From assembly GCF_010682065.1 (NCBI RefSeq), contig NZ_JAAGWG010000007.1, positions 62,001 to 126,000 on the forward strand: a stretch of DNA of 64,000 nucleotides. Reading direction: 5' to 3'. Numbering within the stretch: position 1 is the stretch's first letter; the number at the start of each line of letters is the position of its first letter. Position numbers and translations under genes: made by a program. A model generated the notes under the pieces. The model was not told the origin of the DNA, ran no database searches, and saw only the letters and a list, made by a program, of their open reading frames with translations. This DNA is from Blastococcus saxobsidens (GTDB taxonomy: Bacteria; Actinomycetota; Actinomycetes; Mycobacteriales; Geodermatophilaceae). Below are positions 34,337 to 43,043 of the stretch, in pieces.

Positions 34337-34558
34337 TCAACCGGCCACTGTGGCGATGAGGTCACCCTCCTGGAGGACCTCGCCCTCGACGACGTGCAGC
34401 TCCTGCACGGTCCCCGCGCGCTCGGTCAGCACCGGGATCTCCATCTTCATCGACTCGAGGATCACCAGCGTCTCGCCGGCGGCGACCTGCGCTCCCGGCT
34501 GGACGAGCACCTTCCAGACGCTGGAGACCATCTCCGCGTGGATCTCCTCGACCGCCAC
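34337..34558 (-). CDS. Stand-alone biotinyl carrier protein (TB7.3 type)
   Basis: A 73-residue biotinyl domain. ILESMKMEIPV contains the Met-Lys-Met biotinylation site, flanked by symmetric strands (VSSVWKVLVQPGAQV before, GTVQELHVVEGEVLQEGDLI after). Mycobacterial TB7.3 (Rv3221c) is the same size and occupies the same place beside pdtaS and rshA. The GTG at 34558 has GGGAGG 6 nt upstream; an in-frame GTG at 34573 is possible. The enzyme that uses this carrier is unknown; the adjacent carboxylase-like protein is a candidate. Confidence 0.93.
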   Translation of the reverse strand: MAVEEIHAEMVSSVWKVLVQPGAQVAAGETLVILESMKMEIPVLTERAGTVQELHVVEGEVLQEGDLIATVAG

Positions 34559-34620
34559 CGGAACCTCCCGCACACGCCGTCAGTGAGTCCTCATCCAAGC
34601 ACGGCGGTCGAGCGCAGGGT

Positions 34621-35661
34621 CTACGGCGCGACCCGATCCGCGGCGAGTCGCCCCAGCACCGCGCAGACCTCGGCGCCGTCGTGGGGCACGCCGACGTCGG
34701 TGTACCCGGACAGGGCGTCGCTCGCCGCCCGGGCGGCGGTCGGGACGTCCGGCGCCGCGGCGCTCACCGTGGCCAGCAGCGCGTCGTACCAGCCGTCGAG
34801 CCGGTCCCCGGGGTCGTAGCCGGTGACGGCGACGAGATCCACCGCCGCCGCGGCCGCCGGCGGCCGACCGGACCCGGGCAGCCGGCCGGTGATGCGGCCC
34901 GCTGTGCCGGGGGCCAGCGTGGAACGCAGCTGCACGGCGACCGCCGGCCGCGGCGGCACCCCCGTCGGAGCCTCACCGGCCTCACGCGGGTCGGCGGCGC
35001 TGCGCAACGCGAGCTCGACGGCGTCCACCCCGTGCGAGCGCTCGAGGACGGCCATGTCGAGGGAGAACCCGGCCGCGACCTCGGCCAGCTCGCCGTCGGG
35101 CGAGATGCCCACGGTGACCAGCCCGCGCCAGCCCAGCTCCGGCAGGCGGCGCGCCGCCGCGGGCAGCCGCTCCACGTCCTCCGGGGTCCAGGAGACGCGG
35201 GCGATGCCGGCCGCGCGGTCCCGGGCCACGGGCGTGGTGAAGCGCAGGCCCTCGGCGGTGACCCAGGCCAGTAGGCCACGCTCGCTGGCCGGCTCGACGC
35301 CGTCGCCACCCAGCCGCTCCAGCACCTCGGGGTCCGGCCCCACCCAGCGCAGGCCCGCGGCGATGACTGCGGCGGCGAGCCGGGCGTTGCCCGCCAGCGC
35401 CGGCGGGACGGGCAGCACGGTGTCGGCGCCGCTGCGACGGGCGGCCTCCACGATGCGGTCCACGGCCAGGTAGCTCTCGGCCGCGGGCGCCGGGCCCAGC
35501 AGGACGGCGTCGTCGGCCAGCCGGACGTGCCGGGCGGAGCGCTCCGCCTCGCTGTGCACGGCGACGGCCTTCACCCCGAGCCGTTCGCAGGCGGCGACGA
35601 CGGCGCACCCGGCCGGCCCCCGGCCTGCGACTAGAACGGTCTCGATCCCCAGCTGCGGCAC
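34621..35661 (-). CDS. Degenerate biotin carboxylase-like protein lacking the ATP-grasp core
   Basis: A 346-residue protein. Residues 1-110 resemble the biotin carboxylase N-domain (ETVLVAGRGPAGCAVVAACE, then VLPVPPALAGNARLAAAVI). The C-terminal part keeps relics of the carboxylase end: MAVLERSHGVDAVELALRSA (compare the family's TGVDLV segment), GRITGRLPGSG and DGWYDALLATVSA. The central ATP-grasp domain is shortened by about 100 residues, and I cannot find its Gly-rich loop or the catalytic Glu/Arg. Normal biotin carboxylases have about 445 residues. Next to a free biotin carrier, it may be a regulatory or scaffold paralogue. GTG start with GGAGCAGCA before it. Confidence 0.7.
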   Translation of the reverse strand: MPQLGIETVLVAGRGPAGCAVVAACERLGVKAVAVHSEAERSARHVRLADDAVLLGPAPAAESYLAVDRIVEAARRSGADTVLPVPPALAGNARLAAAVIAAGLRWVGPDPEVLERLGGDGVEPASERGLLAWVTAEGLRFTTPVARDRAAGIARVSWTPEDVERLPAAARRLPELGWRGLVTVGISPDGELAEVAAGFSLDMAVLERSHGVDAVELALRSAADPREAGEAPTGVPPRPAVAVQLRSTLAPGTAGRITGRLPGSGRPPAAAAAVDLVAVTGYDPGDRLDGWYDALLATVSAAAPDVPTAARAASDALSGYTDVGVPHDGAEVCAVLGRLAADRVAP

Positions 35662-35834
35662 TGCTGCTCCTCCTGCGTTCCCCTGCCCGGCGCACCCGCC
35701 AGGTCCCCCGTGAGAGGCTTGTCCGGTCAGCTTGGTGGGTCCGGCGCCGCCGCGCACGATACGTGCGGCGGATCCAGGCCCCGCGAGAACCAGGGGCCGG
35801 CCCGGCCCACCTGCAACGTGAGAGGAGGGCAGCG

Positions 35835-35909
35835 ATGTCCAAGCGCGGACGCAAGCGTCGCTCCCGCAAGGGGAACAAGGCGAACCACGGCAAGCGGCCC
35901 AACGCCTGA
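35835..35909 (+). CDS. Ribosomal protein bL37 (24 residues)
   Basis: A 24-residue, extremely basic peptide: MSKRGRKRRSRKGNKANH followed by GKRPNA. Its start is ATG with GGAGGG 6 nt before it. It closely resembles bL37, a small 50S protein first seen in mycobacterial ribosome structures; the AKRGRK start and the KANHGKRPN end are the diagnostic parts. In mycobacteria the sequence is carried near the sigH/rshA region as well. A strong hairpin follows 19 bp after the stop. Confidence 0.85.
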   Translation: MSKRGRKRRSRKGNKANHGKRPNA

Positions 35910-35927
35910 ACCAGGCGCAGGACGCTC

Positions 35928-35966
35928 GAGCGCCCCGCCCCCGCTGCATGCGGGTGCGGGGCGCTC
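35928..35966. terminator. Hairpin between bL37 and rsrA
   Basis: GAGCGCCCCGC (35928-35938) and GCGGGGCGCTC (35956-35966), a perfect 11-bp stem between convergent genes. Confidence 0.75.
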
Positions 35967-35979
35967 GGTCGTCCAGGGG

Positions 35980-36309
35980 TCAGTCGCCGGTGCGCTCGAT
36001 CGTCACGCGCTCGACGCTCACCGTGGTGCCGTCCTCCTCGAAGGACACGCTGGTCAGCTGCATCTTGATGCGGTCCCGCAGCCCCGTCGGCGGCTTGTCG
36101 CCGCCGCAGCGGCGGCGCACCAGGGCCTTGAACTCCTGCTCGATCCCGAACTCGCGCAGGCACGAGGAGCAGTCCTCGAGGTGCTCGGCGATCAGCGCGC
36201 GCCGGTCGTCACCGGTCTCGTGGTCCAGGAACTCGAAGACGTGCGTGAGGACGTCGTCGCACGAGTTGATCTCGATCGGCTCGCCGGCCCGCGGAGCGTC
36301 GTCGCCCAT
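35980..36309 (-). CDS. rsrA: Zinc anti-sigma factor RsrA/RshA
   Basis: A 109-residue redox-sensing anti-sigma factor. The zinc anti-sigma motif His43-x3-Cys47-x2-Cys50 (HLEDCSSC) is intact, with Cys17 available for the disulfide that releases the sigma factor. Under reducing conditions it holds SigR inactive; thiol oxidation frees it. It follows sigR with a 1-nt TGATG overlap, the standard arrangement for stoichiometric control. Confidence 0.95.
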   Translation of the reverse strand: MGDDAPRAGEPIEINSCDDVLTHVFEFLDHETGDDRRALIAEHLEDCSSCLREFGIEQEFKALVRRRCGGDKPPTGLRDRIKMQLTSVSFEEDGTTVSVERVTIERTGD

Positions 36310-37004
36310 CAGTGGCTCGCCTCCTCACCGGCTCCGGCGCGGACGAAACCGCGCTCCCGGGCGTAGTCGGCCAACAGCTTCTGCAGCCCTCGACGGCCGC
36401 GGTGCAGCCGGGACATCACCGTGCCGATGGGCGTACCCATGATCTCGGCGATCTCCTTGTAGGCGAACCCCTCGACGTCGGCCAGGTACACGGCCAGCCG
36501 GAAGTCCTCCGGCAGCTGCTGGAGGGCCTCCTTGATGTCGGAGTCCGGCAGGTGGTCCAGCGCCTCGATCTCGGCCGAGCGCAGGCCGGTGGAGCTGTGC
36601 TCCTCGGCGGCGTACAGCTGCCAGTCCTGCACCTGCTCGGTGGGGTACTGCTGCGGCTGCCGCTGCTTCTTGCGGTAGCTGTTGATGTAGGTGTTCGTCA
36701 GGATGCGGTACAGCCACGCCTTGAGGTTCGTGCCCTCGGCGAACTGGTGGAAGGCGGAGTAGGCCTTGACGAACGTCTCCTGCACCAGGTCCTCGGCGTC
36801 GGCCGGGTTCCGGGTCATCCGCAGGGCAGCGGGATACAGCTGGTCCAGGTAGGGCAGCGCATCGCGCTCGAACCGGGCGTCGCGTTCGGCGCGGGTCTCG
36901 GCGATCTCGGTGCGGCTGCCGCCCTCGCGGGCCTCGGGCACCTCCACCGGTGCCGCCGCCTCGGGCAGCTGGCCAGGGTTGTCGACCGCGGACTCTTCAG
37001 GCAC
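36309..37004 (-). CDS. sigR: ECF sigma factor SigR/SigH (thiol-oxidative stress)
   Basis: A 231-residue group IV sigma factor. Region 2 runs about 60-130 ([51 protein letters not shown]). Region 4 runs about 165-215 ([40 protein letters not shown]). The first 45 residues are an acidic extension. It drives genes for thioredoxin, mycothiol recycling and proteases after disulfide stress. The GTG at 37004 has GGAGAGG upstream. Two promoter types precede it (see separate entries), including a SigR-type one for autoregulation. Confidence 0.95.
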   Translation of the reverse strand: MPEESAVDNPGQLPEAAAPVEVPEAREGGSRTEIAETRAERDARFERDALPYLDQLYPAALRMTRNPADAEDLVQETFVKAYSAFHQFAEGTNLKAWLYRILTNTYINSYRKKQRQPQQYPTEQVQDWQLYAAEEHSSTGLRSAEIEALDHLPDSDIKEALQQLPEDFRLAVYLADVEGFAYKEIAEIMGTPIGTVMSRLHRGRRGLQKLLADYARERGFVRAGAGEEASH

Positions 37005-37051
37005 CGACCGTCCTCTCCGGAGCCCCGGGACGCGGGGCGCCACTTCGGTCG

Positions 37052-37057
37052 ATCCTA
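37052..37057 (-). promoter_or_regulatory. Housekeeping-type -10 for sigR
   Basis: TAGGAT on the minus strand, 47 nt before the sigR GTG, leaving a leader of about 40 nt that contains the RBS. Confidence 0.45.
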
Positions 37058-37141
37058 GCCGCGCGGCATCGGGACGGCCCGGGGGACGTCGGTGCGCGAC
37101 CCTCGGACGGGTGCTGGAGACGGTGCTGCTCACGGCCGGTG

Positions 37142-37170
37142 CAACGGCCGGCCCCACCGCCGGCATTCCC
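37142..37170 (-). promoter_or_regulatory. SigR-type autoregulatory promoter of sigR
   Basis: On the minus strand GGGAAT (37170-37165), 19 nt, then GTTG (37145-37142). This matches the GGAAT-N18/19-GTT consensus of SigR/SigH promoters. It lies about 140 nt before the sigR start, mirroring the two-promoter design of Streptomyces sigR. Confidence 0.7.
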
Positions 37171-37186
37171 CTCCGCCGGTTGTCGC

Positions 37187-37192
37187 TACGCT
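37187..37192 (+). promoter_or_regulatory. -10 hexamer for the tRNA deacylase gene
   Basis: TACGCT, 8 nt before the GTG at 37201; it lies close to the divergent SigR-type promoter. Confidence 0.55.
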
Positions 37193-37200
37193 CCCGCGCC

Positions 37201-37674
37201 GTGGCGGCGACCCCTGCGGTGCGGATCCTGGAACGGGCGGCGGTCGCCCACACCCTGCATCCCTACGACCCCGAGCACCCGGCCGAGCAGGGCCACGGGG
37301 AGGCCGCCGTCGCCGCGCTGGGCGCCGATCCGCACCAGGTGTTCAAGACCCTGGTCACCCGGGTCGACGGGGTGCTCACCGTCGCCGTGGTGCCGGTCAG
37401 CGGCACGCTCGACCTCAAGGCGCTGGCTGCCGCGGCCGGCGGGCGCAAGGCGGTCATGGCCGAGCCCGCGGACGCCGAGCGGGCCACCGGCTACGTCCTC
37501 GGCGGGATCAGCCCGCTCGGGCAGAAGAAGGCGCTGCCGACCGTCGTCGACTCCTCGGCCCTGGAGTTCGCCACGGTCATGGTCAGCGCCGGGAAGCGAG
37601 GGCTGCAGCTGGAGCTGCCGCCGGCCGACCTCGTGCGGCTCACCCGCGCCCGCACCGCACCGATCGGCCGCTGA
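37201..37674 (+). CDS. ybaK: Cys-tRNA(Pro)/aminoacyl-tRNA deacylase (YbaK family)
   Basis: A 157-residue editing protein that hydrolyses mischarged tRNA, typically Cys-tRNA(Pro). [11 protein letters not shown] (about 45-55) contains the conserved FKTL block with the key Lys, and [20 protein letters not shown] (about 97-116) is the YbaK G-G-x-S-P-x-G signature. Divergent from sigR. The start GTG follows a -10 hexamer, so a leaderless mRNA is likely. Confidence 0.93.
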   Translation: MAATPAVRILERAAVAHTLHPYDPEHPAEQGHGEAAVAALGADPHQVFKTLVTRVDGVLTVAVVPVSGTLDLKALAAAAGGRKAVMAEPADAERATGYVLGGISPLGQKKALPTVVDSSALEFATVMVSAGKRGLQLELPPADLVRLTRARTAPIGR

Positions 37675-37735
37675 CCGGGCTCCACCCGCACCAGCGACGG
37701 TTGGACCGGGCCACGGCACGGCTCGAGGGACGACG

Positions 37736-37753
37736 GCGCGGGTCGACCCGCGC
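37736..37753. terminator. 18-bp palindrome between convergent genes
   Basis: GCGCGGGTCGACCCGCGC, a perfect palindrome in the 131-bp gap between the deacylase and the spermidine-synthase-like gene. Confidence 0.5.
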
Positions 37754-37805
37754 GGCAGCAGGTGCGGCAGGGGCCCGACCGACGACCGATCGGGGGTGGG
37801 AGGGG

Positions 37806-39338
37806 TCAGCCGTAGGGGGTGAGCAGCTGGTCGACCGGCGCGAAGTCGTCGGTGAGCACGCCGGCGTCGCCCACGAAGCGCTCCAGCTCCTCGCCGTCGG
37901 CCACCTGCCACTCCAGGTCGCGCTCGGCCAGCGCCGCCGCGATCTCCTCCGCCGGCAGCGGCCGCTGCGAGGCGACGGCGACCAGGTTGCCGCCGTCCTC
38001 CCCGGCCAGCGCCGGTGCCCGACCCAGCAGCAGGACGTGGCCGAACACCTCCCGCAGGGTGGCCAGCTCCGCCCGCACGAAGGACAGCGGCGGGTGGTCG
38101 ATGAGGTTCATCGCGTAGACGCCGTCGTCGGCCAGGGCGCGGTCGACCAGTCGCGCCGCCTCCAGGGTGGTCAGCTGCCACGGCACCGACAGGCCGCCGA
38201 ACGCGTCGCCGACCACGAGGTCGCGCTGCCCGGCGGGCTCCTCGGCCAGCCCGACCCGGCCGTCGGCCACCCGCACCCGTAGTTCGTCGGAGGTCTCCAG
38301 CCCGAGCTGCTCCCGGTCCATCGCCACGACGCCGGGATCGACCTCGATCACCAGGCTCTCCGTGCCCGGCCGCACCTCGGCCAGGTAGCGGGGCACCGTC
38401 AGCCCGCCGCCCCCGACGTGCAACGCCGAGAGCGGCTCCCCCTCGGCGAACACCGCGTCGGTGACGGCGGCGACGGCCCGGACGTACTGGAACTCCAGGT
38501 GCGTGGGGTCCTCGAGGTCGACGTAGGAGTGCCGCAGCGTGTCCAGCAGCAGCACGCGGCCGGACTCCCGGTCGGGGTCGGCCACGACGCGGGCGCAGTG
38601 GTACGCGGTCTCCTCCTCGCACGGCGTCGGCGCGACCGCCGCCAGGCCGCCGCCCACGACGGCGAGGGCGAGGAGGGAGGCCGGCAGCTGCCCCGCCCCG
38701 GGAACCCGGCGCAGCAGGACGGCGACGGCGACCCCGGCGAGCGCGGTCACCGCACCCGTGGCCACGAGGATCACGCTGCTGGGCAGGATCGCCACCAGCA
38801 CGAAGCCCGTGGCGAAGGTGGCCGCGATGCCACCGAGCGTGCCGATGCCGGAGAGCTTCCCGACCACCGAGCCGGTCTCCGAGAGGCTCGCCAGCTGGAG
38901 CTTCACCACCATGGGCGGGACGGCGGACAGCAGCGCCGCCGGCACGACCACGGCCACCGCGGCCAGCAGGAGCACTCCCCCGGCGTCGGCGCCGCTCAGC
39001 GCCGCCCCGGTGAACCGGACCAGCGGCAGCACGGCCACGATCAGCGCTCCTCCGGCCACCATGAGCGGGGCCAGCAGCCGGCGCGGGTCGGCGCGGTCGG
39101 CGACGGCGCCGCCGATCCAGGCGCCCAGCGCGATCGCGGCCAGGGCGAAGCCGATGATCGCCGTGCTCGTCTGCACCGTCACGCCGACGTAGGGCGCGAT
39201 CAGCCGCAGGCCGACGATCTCCATGACCAGGACCGCGCCCGAGCACAGGAACGTGATCCCGGCGGCCACCCAGGCGGGCAGCGCCGTGCTGCCGGCGGCC
39301 TCGCCGCCGGGTGTGGTCCGGTCCGTCGCGGTGCTCAC
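37806..39338 (-). CDS. Fused membrane transporter / spermidine synthase-like protein
   Basis: A 510-residue protein. Residues about 20-235 hold seven or more membrane segments of the MFS-like type (GITFLCSGAVLVMEIVGLRL, APYVGVTVQTSTAIIGFALA). Residues about 255-500 are a spermidine synthase-fold domain: LRHSYVDLEDP, LHVGGGGLTVPRYL (AdoMet loop), VIEVDPGVVAMD and VVGDAFGGLSVPW. The usual aminopropyltransferase Asp (GGGDG) is replaced by GGGGLT, so polyamine synthesis is doubtful. It starts 1 bp after the SRAP gene stop, implying one transcript. Confidence 0.85.
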   Translation of the reverse strand: MSTATDRTTPGGEAAGSTALPAWVAAGITFLCSGAVLVMEIVGLRLIAPYVGVTVQTSTAIIGFALAAIALGAWIGGAVADRADPRRLLAPLMVAGGALIVAVLPLVRFTGAALSGADAGGVLLLAAVAVVVPAALLSAVPPMVVKLQLASLSETGSVVGKLSGIGTLGGIAATFATGFVLVAILPSSVILVATGAVTALAGVAVAVLLRRVPGAGQLPASLLALAVVGGGLAAVAPTPCEEETAYHCARVVADPDRESGRVLLLDTLRHSYVDLEDPTHLEFQYVRAVAAVTDAVFAEGEPLSALHVGGGGLTVPRYLAEVRPGTESLVIEVDPGVVAMDREQLGLETSDELRVRVADGRVGLAEEPAGQRDLVVGDAFGGLSVPWQLTTLEAARLVDRALADDGVYAMNLIDHPPLSFVRAELATLREVFGHVLLLGRAPALAGEDGGNLVAVASQRPLPAEEIAAALAERDLEWQVADGEELERFVGDAGVLTDDFAPVDQLLTPYG

Positions 39339-39339
39339 C

Positions 39340-40086
39340 TCAGAAGAGCGCCGGCTGGTCGGCCGGCAGGCCGACCGAGTCCGCGCGGGCGGTCAGCTCC
39401 GGACCGTTGCTGCGCACGTTGTTCACCGCGGTGCTCACCGGGCGCAGCTCCAGCCGCTCCACCAGCTCGGGCGGCGTCGGCCCGGCCAGCTCGGCGACAT
39501 CCTCCTTCGCCGGGTCCAGCCACTCGGCCCAGCGGTCCGGCGGCAGCACCAGCGGCATCCGGTCGTGGATCTCGGTGAGCGCCCCGGTGGCCGGCGCCGT
39601 CACCACGGTGCAGGTGTAGAGCCGGTCCTCGCCCCTGCCCCACACCTCCCAGAGGCCGGCGAAGGCGAGGACGGAGCCGTCCTCGGGGGTGATGTAGTAC
39701 GGCTGCTTCGTCGGGGAGTCCAGCCGCTTGGCCCACTCGTACCAGCCGTCGGCCGGCACCAGGCACCGGCGGGAGGCGGCGGCCTTGCGGAAGGCCGGCT
39801 TCTCGGTCAGCGACTCGACCCGGGCGTTGAGCATGCGGTTGCCCACCGAGACGTCCTTGGCCCACGAGGGCACCAGGCCCCAGCGGACGGCGCGCAGCTC
39901 GCGGTGGCCCCCACCCGTCGGCAGCCCCTCGGCGTCACGCTCCTTGGCGTGCCGGACGACGTACACGTCCTTGGTCGGGGCGACGTTGTAGTCCGCGTCC
40001 AGGGGCGGCTGCCCGGCGGCCGGGACCGCCTCGAACTCCAGCGCCAGGTCCTCGGGCTTGCGGCTGGCGGCGTAGCGACCGCACAC
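39340..40086 (-). CDS. yedK: SOS response-associated peptidase (SRAP/HMCES, YedK)
   Basis: A 248-residue protein that crosslinks to abasic sites in single-stranded DNA. With the GTG at 40086 (GAGGAGG upstream) the protein begins Met-Cys-Gly-Arg-Tyr, placing the catalytic Cys at residue 2 as the mechanism requires; the longer upstream frame would bury it. Other family blocks are YNVAPTKD (about 34-41), RWGLVPSWAKD, NARVESL, RCLVPADGWYEW with the active-site Glu, and IHDRMPLVL with the active-site His. Confidence 0.95.
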   Translation of the reverse strand: MCGRYAASRKPEDLALEFEAVPAAGQPPLDADYNVAPTKDVYVVRHAKERDAEGLPTGGGHRELRAVRWGLVPSWAKDVSVGNRMLNARVESLTEKPAFRKAAASRRCLVPADGWYEWAKRLDSPTKQPYYITPEDGSVLAFAGLWEVWGRGEDRLYTCTVVTAPATGALTEIHDRMPLVLPPDRWAEWLDPAKEDVAELAGPTPPELVERLELRPVSTAVNNVRSNGPELTARADSVGLPADQPALF

Positions 40087-40223
40087 GGGCGCCTCCTCGG
40101 CACGGGTCGGGCTGACCGTTCGAACTGTAGGTGCGCCCACCGACGGCCGGCGATCGTGCGTGCCGGAGGGGCCGGCGGGTAGGCCCTCTGTCGCAACGTC
40201 CGGCGAGAGACGAGGATCACCGC

Positions 40224-41687
40224 GTGACCGCTACGCAGAACGCACCCACCGAGCACCCGACGACGGCCAGCGACAGCGCCGAGCGGCGCTACGCGACGGT
40301 CAACCCCTTCACCGGCGAGACGGAGAAGGAGTTCGACTTCACCCCCACCGAGGCGATCGACGGGATCGTCGAGCGCGCCCACACCGCCTACCAGGAGTGG
40401 CGCGACCGCCCGGTCGCCGACCGCGCCGCGGTCGTCCGGCGCGCCGCCGAGCTGATGGACGAGCGCCGCGACGACCTGGCGAGGCTCATCACCACCGAGA
40501 TGGGCAAGCGCAAGGAGGAGGCCACCGGCGAGCTCTTCCTGTGCTCGATGATCCTCAAGTACTACGCCGACAACGGGCCCGGCTTCCTCGAGCCGCAGTC
40601 GATCCAGCCGCTCATGGGCAAGGGCGAGGCGGTCGTGGAGACCAGGCCGGTCGGCGTCCTGCTGGCCATCGAGCCGTGGAACTACCCCTTCTACCAGGTG
40701 GTCCGCGTCGCCGGGCCGAACCTCGTGCTGGGCAACACGGTCATCCTCAAGCACGCCGAGAGCGTGCCGCAGTGCGCCGTCGCGATCGAGCAGCTGTTCA
40801 CCGACGCCGGCGCCCCCGAGGGCGTCTTCACCAACACCTTCCTGCGCATCGAAGACATCGAGCAGGTCGTCGCCGACCCGCGCATCCAGGGTGTGACCCT
40901 GACCGGCAGCGAGCGGGCCGGCAGCGCCGTCGGCGCCCTGGCGGGCAAGCACCTGAAGAAGTCGGTGCTCGAGCTGGGCGGCAGCGACCCGTTCATCGTG
41001 CTCGACGCCGAGGACCTGGGTGCCACGGTCAAGGCCGCGACGGCGGGCCGCATGCAGAACACCGGCCAGGCGTGCACCGCCTCCAAGCGGCTGATCGTCA
41101 CCGAGGAGCTCTACGAGCCCTTCGTCCAGGGCCTGAAGCAGGCGTTCTCCACCTTCACCCCGGGCGACCCGGCCGACCCCTCGACGTCGCTGGCCCCGCT
41201 GTCCAGCGAGCGGGCCGCGCAGGACCTGCACGCCCAGATCCAGGACGCGATCGACAAGGGCGCCACCGTGGTCGCCGGCGGCAAGCGCCCCGACCACGCC
41301 GGTGCGTTCGTCGAGGCCACGATCCTCACCGACGTCACGCCGGACATGCGGGCCTATCACGAGGAGCTGTTCGGTCCGGCGGCCGTCGTCTACAAGGTCA
41401 AGGACGCCGACGAGGCGGTCGAGCTCGCCAACAGCAGCGTCTACGGCCTGGGCGCCACCGTGATGAGCGGCGACCTGGACCGCGCCCGGTCGGTGGCCGA
41501 GCGGCTCGAGGCCGGCATGGTGTGGATCAACCAGCCCACCGGCTCCTCCCCCGAGCTGCCGTTCGGTGGGGTGAAGCGCTCCGGCTACGGCCGCGAGCTC
41601 TCCGAGCTGGCCATGTTCGAGTTCGCCAACCGGCGGCTGGTGCGCACCGTGCCGGTCAAGAGGACCGACAAGCCGCAGGCCGGCTGA
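40224..41687 (+). CDS. NAD(P)-dependent aldehyde dehydrogenase (succinate-semialdehyde type)
   Basis: A 487-residue dehydrogenase. [12 protein letters not shown] (about 150-161) is the cofactor-binding Asn region, [10 protein letters not shown] near 228 is the Rossmann turn, LELGG puts the general base at Glu250, and [11 protein letters not shown] the nucleophile at Cys284. The overall pattern matches succinate-semialdehyde dehydrogenases of the GabD/YneI type, which would feed succinate to the TCA cycle and complement Kgd. Substrate assignment is tentative. GTG start; GAGGAT lies upstream. Confidence 0.88.
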   Translation: MTATQNAPTEHPTTASDSAERRYATVNPFTGETEKEFDFTPTEAIDGIVERAHTAYQEWRDRPVADRAAVVRRAAELMDERRDDLARLITTEMGKRKEEATGELFLCSMILKYYADNGPGFLEPQSIQPLMGKGEAVVETRPVGVLLAIEPWNYPFYQVVRVAGPNLVLGNTVILKHAESVPQCAVAIEQLFTDAGAPEGVFTNTFLRIEDIEQVVADPRIQGVTLTGSERAGSAVGALAGKHLKKSVLELGGSDPFIVLDAEDLGATVKAATAGRMQNTGQACTASKRLIVTEELYEPFVQGLKQAFSTFTPGDPADPSTSLAPLSSERAAQDLHAQIQDAIDKGATVVAGGKRPDHAGAFVEATILTDVTPDMRAYHEELFGPAAVVYKVKDADEAVELANSSVYGLGATVMSGDLDRARSVAERLEAGMVWINQPTGSSPELPFGGVKRSGYGRELSELAMFEFANRRLVRTVPVKRTDKPQAG

Positions 41688-41733
41688 CGGGGATGCCGAT
41701 GGTGCGGCGCGGGCGACGCGGCAGACTGAACAC

Positions 41734-43017
41734 GTGAGTGACGTCTGGTCCGCGCCGCACCACCCGGCTCCCGTCGAGGCCGTCGTCGGCCTGCCCGGCT
41801 CCAAGTCCCTCACCGCGCGGGCACTGGTCCTGGCGGCGCTGGCCGACAGACCGAGCCGCCTGGTCCGCCCCCTGCGGGCGCGCGACACCGATCTGATGGC
41901 CGGTGCGCTGCGGGCGCTCGGGGTGTCGGTCGTCGACGACGGCGAGGACCAGCTGGTCACGCCCGGCCCGCTGCGCGGCCCGACCACGGTCGACGCCGGG
42001 CTGGCCGGCACGATCCTGCGCTTCCTGCCGCCGGTGGCCGCGCTGGCCGCCGGGCCGGTGACCGTCGACGGCGACGTCCGGCTGCGCGAGCGGCCCAACG
42101 CCGGGCTGATCGCGGCCCTGCGCGCACTGGGCGTGCAGGTGGACGACGACGGTCGCGGGCGGGCGCCGTTCACCGTGCACGGCACCGGCCGGGTCCGCGG
42201 CGGTGCGGTGACGGTCGACGCGAGCGAGTCCTCGCAGATCGTCTCCGGCCTGCTCCTGGCCGCCGCCCGGTTCGACGAGGGCATCGACCTCGCGCTGGCC
42301 GGCGGGGTGCCCTCGATGCCGCACGTGGAGATGACGGTCACGACGCTGCGCGAGCACGGCGTCGACGTCGCGCCCACCGACCGCGGCTGGCGGGTGGCAC
42401 CGGGCCCGGTCCGGGCGCTGGACCGCGTCGTGGAACCCGACCTGTCCAACGCGGCCCCGTTCCTCGCGGCGGCGCTGGTCACCGGCGGCCGGGTGACCGT
42501 GCGGGACTGGCCGGAGCGCACCACCCAGCCCGGCGCCCAGCTCGACCGGCTGCTCGCGGACATGGGTGCCTCGGTCGAGCGCACCCCGGACGGCGGGCTC
42601 CGGGTCACCGGCGGCAGCTCGATCCGGCCGCTGGTCGCCGATCTGGGCGAGGTCGGCGAGCTGACCCCCGTGCTGGCCGCCCTCTGCGCCCTCGCCGACG
42701 GCCCCTCGCGGCTGACCGGCATCGGCCATCTGCGCGGGCACGAGACCGACCGCCTGCAGGCGCTCGACGAGGTGCTCACCGCCGTGGGCGCGCGGGTGCA
42801 CCAGCTGCCCGACGGCCTGGAGATCGAGCCCGGACCCGGGCGCCCCGCGCGGCTGGACTCCTACGCCGACCACCGGATGGTGATGGCCGCGGCCGTCCTC
42901 GGGCTGGCGGTCGACGGGGTGTCCGTCGCCGATCCCGGCGCGGTCACCAAGACCCTCCCGGACTTCCGCGAGCGGTGGTCCGGCCTGCTCGGCGACCCGA
43001 TCGGAGCGTCCTCCTGA
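41734..43017 (+). CDS. aroA: 3-phosphoshikimate 1-carboxyvinyltransferase (EPSP synthase)
   Basis: A 427-residue shikimate pathway enzyme condensing shikimate-3-phosphate with phosphoenolpyruvate. LPGSKSLTARALVLAALAD (22-40) binds substrate, GLAGTILRFLPP (about 90-101) corresponds to the NAGTAMR region, here with Leu-Ala-Gly-Thr-Ile-Leu-Arg, and ASESSQIVSGLLLA and DSYADHRMVMA (near 375) follow. The NAG-to-LAG change is common in actinobacterial enzymes. GTG start; the stop is 26 bp before the rsgA ATG. Confidence 0.95.
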   Translation: MSDVWSAPHHPAPVEAVVGLPGSKSLTARALVLAALADRPSRLVRPLRARDTDLMAGALRALGVSVVDDGEDQLVTPGPLRGPTTVDAGLAGTILRFLPPVAALAAGPVTVDGDVRLRERPNAGLIAALRALGVQVDDDGRGRAPFTVHGTGRVRGGAVTVDASESSQIVSGLLLAAARFDEGIDLALAGGVPSMPHVEMTVTTLREHGVDVAPTDRGWRVAPGPVRALDRVVEPDLSNAAPFLAAALVTGGRVTVRDWPERTTQPGAQLDRLLADMGASVERTPDGGLRVTGGSSIRPLVADLGEVGELTPVLAALCALADGPSRLTGIGHLRGHETDRLQALDEVLTAVGARVHQLPDGLEIEPGPGRPARLDSYADHRMVMAAAVLGLAVDGVSVADPGAVTKTLPDFRERWSGLLGDPIGASS

Positions 43018-43043
43018 GCGGCAACCAGCGCGACGCCCGGCGG

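Noticed and set aside
39807..42779. 990-codon minus-strand open frame across aldehyde dehydrogenase and aroA
   Set aside because: It runs antisense to two clearly identified genes and has no recognisable domain.
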